Source of the DNA: Symsagittifera roscoffensis
Lineage: Eukaryota > Xenacoelomorpha > Acoela > Convolutidae
NCBI RefSeq assembly: GCF_963678635.1
Contig: NC_087064.1
Span: forward strand, 35,473,716 to 35,537,715
DNA length: 64,000 bases
Direction of reading: 5' to 3'
Of this stretch, positions 11,366 to 23,208 are shown in pieces. A model generated the notes under the pieces. It saw only the letters and a program-made list of their open reading frames with translations. It was not told the origin of the DNA and searched no databases. Made by a program: the position numbers and the translations under genes. Each line of letters begins with the position of its first letter. Position 1 is the first letter of the stretch.

Positions 11366-13516
11366 TTTTGTTGTTTTTTTTTCGGAATATTTTAGTGTTT
11401 TATGCGACTGCTGTCATCAGCGAACACTTTTTTGCATTCATAACTTTCATTCGGTTTTTTGTTCATTTGCACTCTCAGTTAGTTTTTCATATGATTTTAT
11501 TTTAAGCTATTTTGAGAAGTGAGCTGTCTGCTTTGTTGTTTTTTTTTTCGGAATATTTTAGTGTTTTATGCGACTGCTGACATCAGCGAACACTTTTTTG
11601 CATTCATAACTTTCATTCGGTTTTTTGTTCATTTGCACTCTCAGTTAATTTTTCATATGATTTTATTTTAAGCTATTTTGAGAAGTGAGCTGTCTGCTTT
11701 GTTTTTTTTTTCGGAATATTTTAGTGTTTTATGCGACTGCTGACATGAGCGAACACTTTTTTGCATTCATAACTTTCATTCGGTTTTTTGTTCATTTGCA
11801 CTCTCAGTTAGTTTTTCATATGATTTTATTTTAAGCTATTTTGAGAAGTGAGCTGTCTGCTTTGTTGTTTTTTTTTTCGGAATATTTTAGTGTTTTATGC
11901 GACTGCTGACATCAGCGAACACTTTTTTGCATTCATAACTTTCATTCGGTTTTTTGTTCATTTGCACTCTCAGTTAGTTTTTCATATGATTTTATTTTAA
12001 GCTATTTTGAGAAGTGAGCTGTCTGCTTTGTTGTTTTTTTTTTCGGAATATTTTAGTGTTTTATGCGACTGCTGACATCAGCGAACACTTTTTTGCATTC
12101 ATAACTTTCATTCGGTTTTTTGTTCATTTGCACTCTCAGTTAGTTTTTCATATGATTTTATTTTAAGCTTTTTTGAGAAGTGAGCTGTCTGCTTTGTTGT
12201 TTTTTTTTCGGAATATTTTAGTGTTTTATGCGACTGCTGACATCAGCGAACACTTTTTTGCATTCATAACTTTCATTCGGTTTTTTGTTCATTTGCACTC
12301 TCAGTTAGTTTTTCATATGATTTTATTTTAAGCTATTTTGAGAAGTGAGCTGTCTGCTTTGTTGTTTTTTTCGGAATATTTTAGTGTTTTATGCGACTGC
12401 TGACATCAGCGAACATTTTTTTGCATTCATAACTTTCATTCGGTTTTTTGTTCATTTGCACTCTCAGTTAGTTTTTCATATGATTTTATTTTAAGCTATT
12501 TTGAGAAGTGAGCTGTCTGCTTTGTTGTTTTTTTTTCCGGAATATTTTAGTGTTTTATGCGACTGCTGACATCAGCGAACACTTTTTTGCATTCATAACT
12601 TTCATTCGGTTTTTTGTTCATTTGCACTCTCAGTTAGTTTTTCATATGATTTTATTTTAAGCTATTTTGAGAAGTGAGCTGTCTGCTTTGTTGTTTTTTT
12701 TCGGAATATTTTAGTGTTTTATGCGACTGCTGAGATCAGCGAACACTTTTTGCATTCATAACTTTCATTCGGTTTTTTGTTCATTTGCACTCTCAGTTAG
12801 TTTTTCATATGATTTTATTTTAAGCTATTTTGAGAAGTGAGCTGTCTGCTTTGTTGTTTTTTTTTCGGAATATTTTAGTGTTTTATGCGACTGCTGACAT
12901 CAGCGAACACTTTTTTGCATTCATAACTTTCATTCGGTTTTTTGTTCATTTGCACTCTCAGTTAGTTTTTCATATGATTTTATTTTAAGCTATTTTGAGA
13001 AGTGAGCTGTCTGCTTTGTTGTTTTTTTTTTTCGGAATATTTTAGTGTTTTATGCGACTGCTGACATCAGCGAACACTTTTTTGCATTCATAACTTTCAT
13101 TCGGTTTTTTGTTCATTTGCACTCTCAGTTAGTTTTTCATATGATTTTATTTTAAGCTATTTTGAGAAGTGAGCTGTCTGCTTTGTTTTTTTTTTCGGAA
13201 TATTTTAGTGTTTTATGCGACTGCTGACATCAGCGAACACTTTTTTGCATTCATAACTTTCATTCGGTTTTTTGTTCATTTGCACTCTCAGTTAGTTTTT
13301 CATATGATTTTATTTTAAGCTATTTTGAGAAGTGAGCTGTCTGCTTTGTTTTTTTTTTCGGAATATTTTAGTGTTTTATGCGACTGCTGACATCAGCGAA
13401 CACTTTTTTGCATTCATAACTTTCATTCGGTTTTTTGTTCATTTGCACTCTCAGTTAGTTTTTCATATGATTTTATTTTAAGCTATTTTGAGAAGTGAGC
13501 TGTCTGCTTTGTTGTT
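11366..13516 (+). repeat. Satellite array, 13 copies of a ~165-bp unit
   Basis: The marker GAGCTGTCTGCTTTGTT occurs at 11521, 11687, 11850, 12016, 12182, 12347, 12510, 12676, 12839, 13004, 13171, 13334 and 13497, so the period is 163-167 bp. Nearly all length variation comes from one poly-T run after the marker. Copies are almost identical; a few single-base changes mark individual units (for example TCATCAG in the first unit where most have ACATCAG). The unit contains no long open frame. The homogeneity implies recent amplification or ongoing homogenisation. Confidence 0.97.
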
Positions 13517-13870
13517 GTTTTCTCAAAATCACACAATTTCCGTAGCTGATAATCTTAAAGACTTGGTTATAACTGAGTGAGGCTCTTTTCAACCTGGGTG
13601 ACGCTCTTTCCCACTTTCCACCTGCTTCACAAATTTTTCATATTCAAAAAACTTTTGCTTGCTATTATGGCCAATGCCTGTTTTTGTAAGACATGAAAAC
13701 AAATGAGTTGAGTTCATGACATTAAGAGAACGTAAAAAAATTTCTTTTAATGCTGAAAATTAACTGTTGGAAGAGGGAGTGGAAAAGAACCGAATGTGCC
13801 CGCTAAAAAAAAACTAAATGGAAGTTAAACTCTATTCAAAACAGCCAAAACATTTTCGATGTTTTAAGTT

Positions 13871-15146
13871 CTAGCACAGAATTGATTTTGACCGATCCAG
13901 ATTGGCTGTTAAAATTCTATTCCCCGAAATTCGTCTGAAGTCTCTCGGTTGATCATTCGTTGCTCCCAAGTTTTCTTTCCACGTGATTACATTTCGGTTT
14001 GTCTGTGGTGGAGGAAACTTGGGTTCGTGTGGGTTTTCATTCGGGTTGAATGACGAGAAGGGTCCCTTTGAAAGAACTTCGTCTCTGTAGATGGTCGTTC
14101 GGCTGTTCGGGATGTAACGATTGACCGCCAGTGCTTTCTTCATGTCGGCTCCATATCTCTGGTATGACATGTTTGCTAGCGACGCGAATTGGTCATTGGC
14201 TAAAATATGTTGTTTATTTATGGGAGACTTTTTTCTGCATCTCATCCTCATGCAATAAACATTTCTTGAAATCAATCTGTTTCAAAAGAGTAGTTAGCAC
14301 TTGTAATTTTAGGATCCCCTTTTAATACAAATTTTGGCTCTGACCACTAATTAGACTTGCTAGAAAGTTTAACCAGTGGGGGTATGGGTGAGTTTTCTAC
14401 GTTCAAACCTCTCCTTTTGTATCCCTGACTCAGAACTATTTGCCCTTTTTATCCGGGCTTAACAATGAGCAAAGAGCAACGAGCTAGGATTCTGCTGGGA
14501 CTCGAAGCAGCAACCTCTCTAAAAGCGGATAAAGTTAACACCTTCCACCCAGATAGACCACGTTAAGATCCTCCATCTCAGCGTTTAATTTTGATCAAAT
14601 TTTTCAATGGATTGGGATGGATTGGGGGGGGGGGGGATGGATTGGGGGGGGGGGGGGGGGGTGGAGGATGTTAACTTGGTCCCAAAAAACAAACATGGTT
14701 GGCGAGCTTTTATGTATCTCTTGAAATGAATCTTCTTCTCGCCTATACTTACTCTGTATGCTCTGTCTCAGTCTGTCGACATAATTAGAGTTAGCAGTTG
14801 TGTCCGAGTGGAACTGGGACCCCACTCCGATCTCGAAGTGACTCCTCAACTGACTCGGATACCTCCCCGGAACAGCCGGCAATACTCCACCCTTCCTCCC
14901 CGAGTACTCCGAATTGTAACTGGTCGTCCCGTCGCCCACTATGTTCGGATTCCGCTCGAAGGAAAACGTCGCCGTGTGCAGCAGTCGGTTACCTCTAATA
15001 GGTCGTTCGCTGATTGGTCGACGACGCTCTGTCTTGGGAACGTCCTCAATTGACGTCATATTCAACCCATTATTACGTAATATTGTGATAGCATTTTTGT
15101 TTGAAGGAAATTGGGGATAAATTGGTGAATATACTGAAGTCGCCAT
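13871..15146 (-). CDS. Two-exon gene, 240-aa protein, possible ciliary microtubule-associated type
   Basis: Exon 1 is 15146-14753 (ATG to a consensus GTAAGT donor); exon 2 is 14199-13871 (after TTTTAG, ending in a stop). Lengths 394 + 329 = 723 nt, exactly 240 codons plus stop, with a Thr codon split across the intron; this phase agreement is the main support. The protein is soluble, Arg/Asn/Ser-rich and lacks a signal peptide or membrane span. It contains scattered short motifs such as TTSYNSEYSG, SYQRYGADMKK and TTIYRDEV. Such 'TT-Y-x-E/D-Y/F' motifs resemble those of small axonemal microtubule-inner proteins, but I do not recognise the family and this assignment is a weak inference. The intron holds a tRNA-like SINE fragment and a long poly-G tract. 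A TATA box was not obvious. Confidence 0.7.
14470..14570 (-). repeat. tRNA-derived SINE-like fragment
   Basis: Read on the minus strand, GGTGGAAGGTGTTAAC resembles an A box, and CTTCGAGTCCC about 40 nt later a pol III B box, followed by the CAGCAGAATC-type tail seen in other copies. It lies in the intron of the two-exon gene. Confidence 0.45.
14626..14662 (+). repeat. Poly-G tract
   Basis: Two runs of G (at least 10 and about 19 bases) are separated by ATGGATTG. They lie inside the intron of the two-exon gene, so the apparent open frame through them is not coding. Run lengths may be sequencing-dependent. Confidence 0.8.
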
Positions 15147-15149
15147 CGC

Positions 15150-16264
15150 AAAATCAGAGCTTTTGAAAATGTTTAGAATCGAAAAATATTCTCTGGAGTG
15201 TTTAAATGCAGTTTACTGTTATGCAGTTGTGTAACTCATTATAAATTCATTGATATATATTTTTACCTTCTATTTGCAATTCGACTCATGCTAGCATAAC
15301 TTACATTAAAACAAGACGGTTGAGAATAATAAATGAATAAAAATCACTTAGTACAACGTCAATTGAGAAAAAAATTAAAAAGCGCGATATTCACTTGTTC
15401 AATGGCATGTACAAGGTTTGTGCTTATTTTGTGCATTGGTTTCACAGTCAAAACAGTTACGTTTGAGGATTTTTATTGAGCATTGTAAACCTTATTTTTG
15501 GATGTGAATGATGGGATAACTGGAGCCGGATTGTAAAAAAGAATATTTTGATGGGCGAGCTATACAGGTGCATAAAAGCCTCAAACAATCGATCGTCCAA
15601 GTAAAAATTGCAAGCGTGAAAAAATACATGGGTAGCAAAAACCCATAGACGTCAGATGTGACAATTATTTATGAGCTATGATTACTTAATGGAAAATAAT
15701 TACAGACTGCTCGTATCAGAGGAAACCTCTGAATATTCCGACTTTCTGTTAAGATATCTGCAGTAGTTTTTTTAAATGCTGCATATATATTTTCATTTTT
15801 TCTGAAAGTTTTTAAGTGTTGTAATTTAATTGTTTAATCTTTCCCTCACACGCAGTTCAAGTAAAAAGGGAAACATTTCTCTCCGTAAAAAAAGTTATTT
15901 GGAACAAAAATGGGTGTCAATCCAATAAACAATAGGTTAAAACGCTGCATACTCGATAAGGAAAACTGCTAAGCTTTCAAATTTCATTCGTAAATTTGTT
16001 GGTTTAACACGTCGCGGGTGCAATATCTTGAAATTTCGAGCTCAGGAATAAGCATAACTTTCACATGTTTTTCTGCTTGTTTCGACTAGCCTTCAACGTC
16101 TATGAAATTGTTTTCTATTTCAAAAGCAATGATCTTTTTTAAAAGAAATAGAACCTTTTGAAATTTTTGGCGGTTTTCTTATAATTTTTTTTCCTGATGC
16201 TGTAAAATAATAAGCAATGCATTTAATATCTAGTAACACATTAAAACAAAAAAAATTGCTCCCT
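15150..16264. other. Noncoding
   Basis: Upstream region of the two-exon gene. A copy of the CAGTCGGAAC/TTCAGGG hairpin motif (reverse) lies near 15703-15745. Nothing else recognised. Confidence 0.45.
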
Positions 16265-16282
16265 CGCGCGTAGTTGGCATCA

Positions 16283-16652
16283 CCGGCGGATTTAGAAGGG
16301 GGGAGGGGGCGAAGCGTGCCACATATCCCTTTTTGGCTGACTGACCCTAAATTTTTTTCTAAAAACGCCTTTGGCGCTAAAATGTAGTAATTTTGAGAGG
16401 GCGGCGCGCGCAGAAAAAACGCAATTTTTTTGGTCCAAATTTTCCGAAAAGTGCTTAAAACCGCCTTTTTTTGGCCTGTTTATTTTCGAAAATTTGCCTG
16501 CGGTGCAAAAAATTTATTCAAAATGGGGTCTTTATAGTGATTTGAGAGAGTTCAGAAAATCAATTTAGTCGACCTAAAAAAAGGTCGACAAAGTTTCGAT
16601 TTTTTTAAAACTCCGCTCCCTCCCCGAGAAAATCCTAGATCCGCTCCTGATT
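16283..16652. mobile_element. Non-autonomous DNA element with GCGGAT ends, copy 1
   Basis: The left end GGCGGATTTAG followed by a G-rich run is mirrored by CCTCCC ... CCTAGATCCGC at the right end, giving short imperfect terminal inverted repeats. The interior shares AATTTTGAGAGG, ACGCAATTTTTTGGTC and AATCAATTTAGTCG with a second copy at 22847-23208. No transposase is encoded; the open frame inside is incidental. Confidence 0.6.
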
Positions 16653-16659
16653 GGCATAA

Positions 16660-19600
16660 CAAATTCTAATAATTTTACAAATAATTACCATCGGTGAAAT
16701 TTTTTTTCAGGTCATCTCAGACGTTCAGTAATTTTGAAAAAGTTTTGTTCGAAATACCCAGTCAAAATTTTCCGAAGAACAAAAACCAAAGCACGTCAAA
16801 TAACAAAGTTTTGTCATTTCGCAAAAAGTTAGAGCAATAAGGAATTTCGATTGCAGTTTAAAAAAAATTCTTGCATCTAAGTTAATCTTGAGTTATGATT
16901 GAGGGTTTGTACTCATAGAGTAATTTCAGATATAGTACACCGTCTGCTCGTCCCGCTATCTTATTTTTTCGGCCGGATAGGTTCGTGCAACTTCTTAGTC
17001 TAATACCAATCATAATCGTACTCTTATATCTCTTAGTCTCTATAGATCTAGTGTACACTGGTCTTTGCGAGTTAGTTCTTGGAGTTTATCCAGAAAGAGA
17101 ACAACTGTAACCTAAGATTTATTTAAATTGTTCTGGTGCTGAATTTACAAGTAGTTTCAGCACTTGCAAATAAGTGTCAATGTTAGTGATGGAATATGAT
17201 TATTTAGTTAGTAATATTTTATAGGATAGTTTTATCAATAATATAATTCGTTTATAAATACTAGTTTAGAACTGGTTCCAATCTTTTAACCACACAAACT
17301 TTTTCCGATCTTTTAAAATCAGCTGCCACACATTATCTTAAAAAAAGAATTAGACGTTTTCAAAAAATTTTTGAGTTCAAAAAACAGGTGAAACTTTTTG
17401 TTCTTGGTTCCAATTAGAGCGGAGTAAAGTCAGCGAGGAGAAAAATCAAATACTTTTTTATTGTTGTTTTTAAATTTCAAAAAGCAATGATAACTTGTTG
17501 AATCAATTCAAAAAAAACTAATACATTTTCTCATACAACGCACAAAAATTGACAGAAATAACGCGGTGAAATTGAAAAAAAAAATCATCTATTTTTAAAG
17601 TTTTTTCCATTTTTTTTTTCACTTCGGTCCCTCTGAGCTATTTGCACAGCAACGGGCGGATTTTTTCAAAATCTTAAACCTTTGACTTTTTCTTTTTTTT
17701 AAACAATTCGTTTATTGCAGCACTCAGTATATGGACTTGCATGTAAATTCAATATTTTTTCTCGAAACACACATCGTCATCTGACGACAGCCAAAATCAC
17801 GAGGGTGAATAAAAACTTTTTCTGCTTAAGCCTTCACAAAACTGTCCTAAACTATAAAGTTGTACAACACATTCTGTCTCCCAGACAAATTGTCTGAAAT
17901 TAGTTTCTTTGACTTGACTTTGGGATATTTAACGTGTCGATGTTTTGCGTACGTTCAGTGCTTCTATAGTGAGATTATGTGCGTAACAAATAACCATAGA
18001 ACAGTCACAGAGAGACCCATCATTCAAAAACAAATCAGTGCAATTTTAAAGCGCTTTTGGCTTAGAGGTGAAATTATTGGTTTCAAGATCAAGAGATCGG
18101 CAGTTCAAATCTTGATTTGGACAGAAGTGTTCTCACCTTGGTAAAAATTTCAAAATGAAAAGCCCAAAATTTAATAAAATTTGGCAGAGTTGAAATAAGC
18201 TGACTCGGTTGGGCAAAAGGAAAATAATCGGAAAACTTTCCATGAAATGGGTGTTTTGTCGTTTTAAAATTGAGTCTGGCTCGTTTTTGATTTTTTCTAG
18301 GAAAAACTTCAACTTGGAGAAGCTTGTCGAAACTAATAAATTTAAAACATAAATTTTGGATAACAATTTAAAAACGGAATTTTCATAATAATTTAATATG
18401 CTGCTATAACTTTTGAGGAAACTGAAAATTTACACAGGTCATAGCCCGCAACTAGCTCGGGAAATTTTTTTTTCAATTCTAAGAGTGCGGTTTTTTATAG
18501 CGTGGCACTCTTTGCCCGGCCTTTGTTTTTCGACTAAAACGTTTTGATGGTCTTTGGAAAAAGTGGGTGTTTTGCATTGACAAGTTTTACGAAGATGCTC
18601 TTCGTAGTTTTAACTGCGTTGTTGATTCTCGGACGCCCTGCTGTACCACATTAATGGCAACTCCAACGGTCAATTTTGAGTCTAGGTTTTTGATGTGCTA
18701 CATTTGCCGTCTATAGTCGATCAAAAATTATTTTGAAATTGGGTTCTGGAGTGTTTCAAATTCAACGGGAATGTCACTCACTGACAAGAAAGCTGTAGCA
18801 GTAGCATTCAGAGAAACTCACGGAAGTCAAGACCAAGCCTATAGTTATTTTTGTTTCCAGTAGATTGAACATGACACCTGACAATTTTTTGAACGTCAAG
18901 CCTACAGCTATTTGTATTTCCAGTAGTTTTAAGGTGACGCCAGACGACGCACCTCTGTCTGTCGAGGTGGTTAGTCTACAAGAACTGCTCTAATTTTAGG
19001 AGCTGTTGTGAATGTCCGTTTCTCAGTGTAGCTGGAACTGGAAAATAACTATGATCCATTATAATAGTGACCTTGTCTTGCAAAGTCTTTAGATAAAATA
19101 CATTGCACCAATATTGAGGTTATTGTGAAAAATTGATGTTTAAATTAAATATACGCATCATGTTTTAGCAATTTTTTATTTTCATTTTTATAAAGGTTGA
19201 ATTGTTGAACATGAACTCACGAGCAATCATTATGATAATGGAATCAGTCATGTCTACAATTGGCAAAATCATCGATCAAGCAAAAAATCGTACAGTATGT
19301 GTAAATATTTTTAGTCCTCGATTATTTTTGTCTCTGATAATTACTTTATAAAAAAATTTAGTTTTTTCTGGCTCAATTGGTTGCCTTATTATATAAATCC
19401 TTTTTATTGAAAATTTTATCAAAAAATCCGGTTGTTGTCAAGAATCTAGTAAGCTGAACATTTTTTGTGACAATTTGGTCTCGGAATCAAATTTCTGTTT
19501 TTTTTTGAATTTTAGACAACTTTGTCTGTGAGATAAATGTATTGGGCACAATTACCCAGACACGGTCATCAGATACAGTTTTCTCGAGACTCATGCTGTT

Positions 19601-19890
19601 TTAGTTTCGATTTTCCGCGAAACACTTCTGTACACTTAACTATCTTCATTCATGATAAAAAAGGTTGATTGTTGCAGCATTCTACCTGACTCAAAACCAC
19701 TGAAAACACTTTCCGGAATTTTTTCTTTGCGAAAAAAGTGGATTGACCGAGAAAAAACTATGGATCATCAAATATTTTTTTAAACTCAAAAAGCATACAT
19801 TTCGTATGTTCCTTTTACATGTTTGGTTTTTACATACGTGGTTACAGAAAATCATATATGCTCGGTATAAATATATGACAATAGAAGCTA
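16660..19890. other. Noncoding, with a tRNA-like fragment
   Basis: About 18048-18125 (plus strand) looks like a decayed tRNA-derived head: GGCTTAGAGGTGAAAT as A-box region and GGCAGTTCAAATC as B-box region. Otherwise AT-rich sequence with no supported exon. 3' sequence of the membrane-protein gene may extend into 19800-19897. Confidence 0.4.
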
Positions 19891-19897
19891 CAGGTAA

Positions 19898-21241
19898 TTA
19901 ACTCTTTCCCACGCCGTCTTCTTCCGAAATTGGAAACCCGATATCCGAAGACTGATCCGAACCGCTCTCGTCCTGTTGCGAGCTGCCTTTGCTAGATTTG
20001 AGCTTTTTGCCTTTCTTCTTTTTAGGCACAGCCAGGCCTCCGGACTTTTCCTTCCAGATGCTGCTGTTACTTTTCTTTGAATTGCTTCTCAGTCTGGTCA
20101 AACTGCTGGAGTCTGGATCGGCCGAGTCGTAATGAGGATGTCGCAAGTCGTGGAAAAATTTTTCCGGGTGAACTACTCCAAAAATTACCAGCCAGACTAT
20201 AGCATTTACGAGGCAAAACTTTATAATTTCCATGACTAAACATCGGAATGAATAGCCTTCGCTGACTACACGGTAATCTAACAGTGCTGGAGCCCTGGAT
20301 ATAATCCAGGTACAAACTAAAGAGCAAGCATACCTTATGTAAATTACTTCCATTGTAATAATCAGAATAACATAAACAGTGTCAGGGTTTTTGATGTAAA
20401 TAAGAGCTAAGAGAAGACTTATTCCAGCAACATTGGCTACTGCATCAGCCAGAAAGAAAGAAATTACACCTGTTTTGAACCCGTGGTTCTTAAAGGAATC
20501 GGTAAGTATCATTAAACTTGTTTTCTTTTCAGAGCCCTCAACTAGAGGGTCGTCAAACGGAATCAAACATCCTATGAGAAAGAAGAAACTCAAGCCGCTT
20601 AGGCCAATTGCAATAATAAATAGAATTCTGGTCTTCAATTCAATTTTTCCATTCTCGGGGTCATGGGGCGGGTTGTTTATTTTGGCATTCACCTTGATAC
20701 ATCCAATAAGTCCGGTTAAACCCACGTTCAGACACATAATAACCAGCGTCCAGGGTATAATATCGATATCAATTAGGGTGCTGTATAGCCATGCAACGCA
20801 TAGAACCGAGTAAAATTGGAACCCAGTCAGAAAAATAACTGTCCATTTGCACCAGTCGTCACCTTCCTCGTTGCCTTCTCGAGAACTTTTTGGACCAGCG
20901 AAGCGTCGGAACAGTCGGTCTGAAGTAAAGACAAGAATTGCGATTGCTACGATGAGGCTGGTAACCATGAAACCACGTGCAGCTCGGATCCTGTGATCGA
21001 AAGAGTTGAGATAATTGTCGGTATCACCCATATTACTCGGAATGTAGTGCTCGCGACTGGTCCATATACCGAATGACTGACTAGTGCTGTCGTCCGGTGG
21101 AATTTTAAGAACAGATAATTTGAAATAATGAGAGTAGAGAATACTAGTTTTACAAGGCACCTGGGAGATTATAAGAAAAATAAGAACAATAATTTGGGCT
21201 GAAAATGAGAACCAAGCTTCGAAACAATCGAAAGCTCCCAT
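19898..21241 (-). CDS. Intronless multi-pass membrane protein, 447 aa, unassigned family
   Basis: A single open frame from ATG to stop with no intron. About eight hydrophobic spans, near residues 11-30, 90-110, 132-158, 164-186, 205-228, 252-280, 285-312 and 332-356. An extracellular-looking loop of about 55 residues follows span 1. The ~80-residue C-terminal tail is cytoplasmic-looking, Ser/Lys-rich and ends acidic (a KKKKGKK run, then QQDESGSDQSSD). In the first half, the order FGIW in the first loop, then RAARGFMVTS at the start of span 2, is reminiscent of the PMP22/claudin fold, but the claudin cysteine pair is absent, so this is only a hint. The second half could be a repeat of a four-span unit. 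A TATA-like sequence lies about 80 bp upstream of the ATG. Length, lack of frameshifts and base composition support a real gene. Confidence 0.85.
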   Translation of the reverse strand: MGAFDCFEAWFSFSAQIIVLIFLIISQVPCKTSILYSHYFKLSVLKIPPDDSTSQSFGIWTSREHYIPSNMGDTDNYLNSFDHRIRAARGFMVTSLIVAIAILVFTSDRLFRRFAGPKSSREGNEEGDDWCKWTVIFLTGFQFYSVLCVAWLYSTLIDIDIIPWTLVIMCLNVGLTGLIGCIKVNAKINNPPHDPENGKIELKTRILFIIAIGLSGLSFFFLIGCLIPFDDPLVEGSEKKTSLMILTDSFKNHGFKTGVISFFLADAVANVAGISLLLALIYIKNPDTVYVILIITMEVIYIRYACSLVCTWIISRAPALLDYRVVSEGYSFRCLVMEIIKFCLVNAIVWLVIFGVVHPEKFFHDLRHPHYDSADPDSSSLTRLRSNSKKSNSSIWKEKSGGLAVPKKKKGKKLKSSKGSSQQDESGSDQSSDIGFPISEEDGVGKS

Positions 21242-21319
21242 TTTGTTGCAAGGTTTGTTGAACTTTCTGGAGATATCTTTTGCTCGCTTTCTGATTTATT
21301 GCGGGTTACTTAAGAAATC

Positions 21320-21326
21320 ATATATA
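21320..21326 (-). promoter_or_regulatory. Possible TATA box of the membrane-protein gene
   Basis: TATATAT on the minus strand, about 80 bp before the ATG at 21241. Position and motif fit a core promoter with a ~50-nt 5' UTR. TATA-like strings are common in such AT-rich DNA. Confidence 0.35.
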
Positions 21327-21839
21327 GTGTGACCAGTTTTGTGATATTTATGAACACAATAAATCAAAATGTGAAAAAATTATTCGCATATTTAAGGTCG
21401 ACCTAGTTAATAATTTTAAATTCACGTAATACGAACGTTGTCATAGTTTTGAAATAGAGAATGGCCAAAAGGTATACTGCCCGCTCGAACATAAGTAGAA
21501 TATGCGCTACGCTTTCATACCGCTGATTTCCAAGAATTTCTTTGTGCGTTTTCAATTTTTTAAGTCAAACGAGGTCCATTTTTATTTCTTTGATTCAATC
21601 GTTGTTAGTTTTCGAAATGTTTCGACCGTGTTTGATTTTTTAGACTCTACCTGACATCGTTCGAATTTTCTCACTAGTTTTCGACTTTCTCCAAATTTTT
21701 GAAATATTAATGCGCCTTTGAATTCATTTCCAAAATTTGAAAAAATTGAACTGAAACAAGTGTACCTGAGTTTGTTCTGTTAACACATAACCTTAGAACC
21801 GTGCTACCCGGGTGGAGATCCTCGGCTTATGTTTAGATT

Positions 21840-22700
21840 TTCTGGACCAAAACTGTTATTTTTCGATTTTTCTGACCACAGTCTGGTATATTTCAACTTT
21901 CCCAAACAAATTTTGTTATGTTTCGACTTGGCTCGACCCAGTTCAAATATTTGGACTCTCTGGACCAGTATTTGCTGTTTCGACTGCCACAATTTCAATT
22001 TTTTTTCGAATCCTTGTTCGATCGAGCTCCGATATTTTTTACTTGATCAAAAAATGGATGTTTTGATTGTCTTGATTTTTTCGGCCTAAAATCTTTGTCT
22101 CAGCGTTTTTGTGGAAAATTTTTCTTAGTTCTCAAGAGTTAGCTTTGAATGAGATTCAGTTGTCATATGCAGGTTAGGTGATTAGCGGTTCGAAAACACA
22201 ACTATGAATGTTTTGTTTTGCTAACGGTAGCCAAAACCTGCTATCAAAAAATAATGTGTCGGCAAAAACAATTTACAAATCTTAACTGAGCCCGATCTCT
22301 GTTTTGACTGTGCTCTACCCATGTTCCGGCTCTGCCCAACCTATGCCTGTGACTTTTATTAGCAACCATGTTTGCGACCAATTAGAGAATTGAGATTTGT
22401 GTATTCACCGACTCGATCAAACATTTTCGACAGTCTCGACACATGCTTGGTATGTTTCGACAGTTTCAATCGGAGTAATCTAGGCTTAGACCATATACGA
22501 TTGGAAAAAAAAATGTTAAATCGTGTTTGATCGAGCAAAAACATTTCGACCGTGTTTGATCAAAAAAATATTTTGACAAAGCTTCATTGTGTCCATTATT
22601 CAACCTATGATTCAAACCTGCTCGACCCTTATTTCGATTTTATTTGACCTATGATTTAACTTAGTTCGACCCATAATTCGACCTTGTTTGACTCATGATT
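21840..22700 (+). repeat. Degenerate short-unit repeat rich in TTTCGACC...TTTGAC
   Basis: The phrases TTTCGAC, TGTTTGAT, CTCGACCC and ATGATT recur irregularly every 20-35 bases, most clearly at 22395-22700. Similar phrases occur at 8480-8600 and 9520-9670. It looks like an old decayed minisatellite; open frames in it are shadows. Confidence 0.4.
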
Positions 22701-22846
22701 GGAAAAGTGTCAATGAACTCAAAAAAATTGCAAAAAAAAGATAAAATCTGAAATCTATTTTAATCATTTTTTTGTTAATACAGAGCAGCGTACTTTCTTT
22801 TTGTTTGGCCACATGAGCCGACAAAATAATAGCTTGAGCGCAGTAG

Positions 22847-23208
22847 CGGATTAAGGGGGGGGGTGGACGTTTTTTCTCATCAGGGGTTCGAACCCCTGAC
22901 GACCCAAAGTGTCCCACTTTGTACTAATTTGAGATATCCATGTTTACCTGTGGCTGAGTGACGCTAAAACTTTTTTAAGGGCGCCAATATATACTAATTT
23001 TGAGAGGAGAGCGCAACGGAAACAACGCAATTTTTTGGTCAAAAGTTTCCAAAAATTGCTTAAAACGCTATTTTGGCCTATTTTTTTCAAAAAAGAGTCT
23101 TTTTAGTGATTTGGGTGCGCTCGAAGAATCAATTTAGTCGATCTAAAAAAAGGTCGACAAACCTCATTTGATCCTCCCTCGAGAAATTCCTAGATCGGCA
23201 CCTGCTTT
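22847..23208. mobile_element. Non-autonomous DNA element with GCGGAT ends, copy 2
   Basis: Starts AGCGGATTAAGGGG and ends CCTCCCTCGAGAAATTCCTAGATCGGC. It shares interior blocks, including ACGCAATTTTTTGGTC and TCTAAAAAAAGGTCGACAAA, with the copy at 16283-16652. A perfect palindrome GGGGTTCGAACCCC (22883-22896), resembling a pol III B box, lies near its left end and is absent from the other copy, so something small may have inserted. Confidence 0.55.

Noticed and set aside
14604-14752. Extension of exon 1 of the two-exon gene into a poly-Pro/His stretch
   Set aside because: This is intron: a consensus GTAAGT donor at 14752 and exact phase match to exon 2 exclude it. The proline run is the translated poly-G tract.
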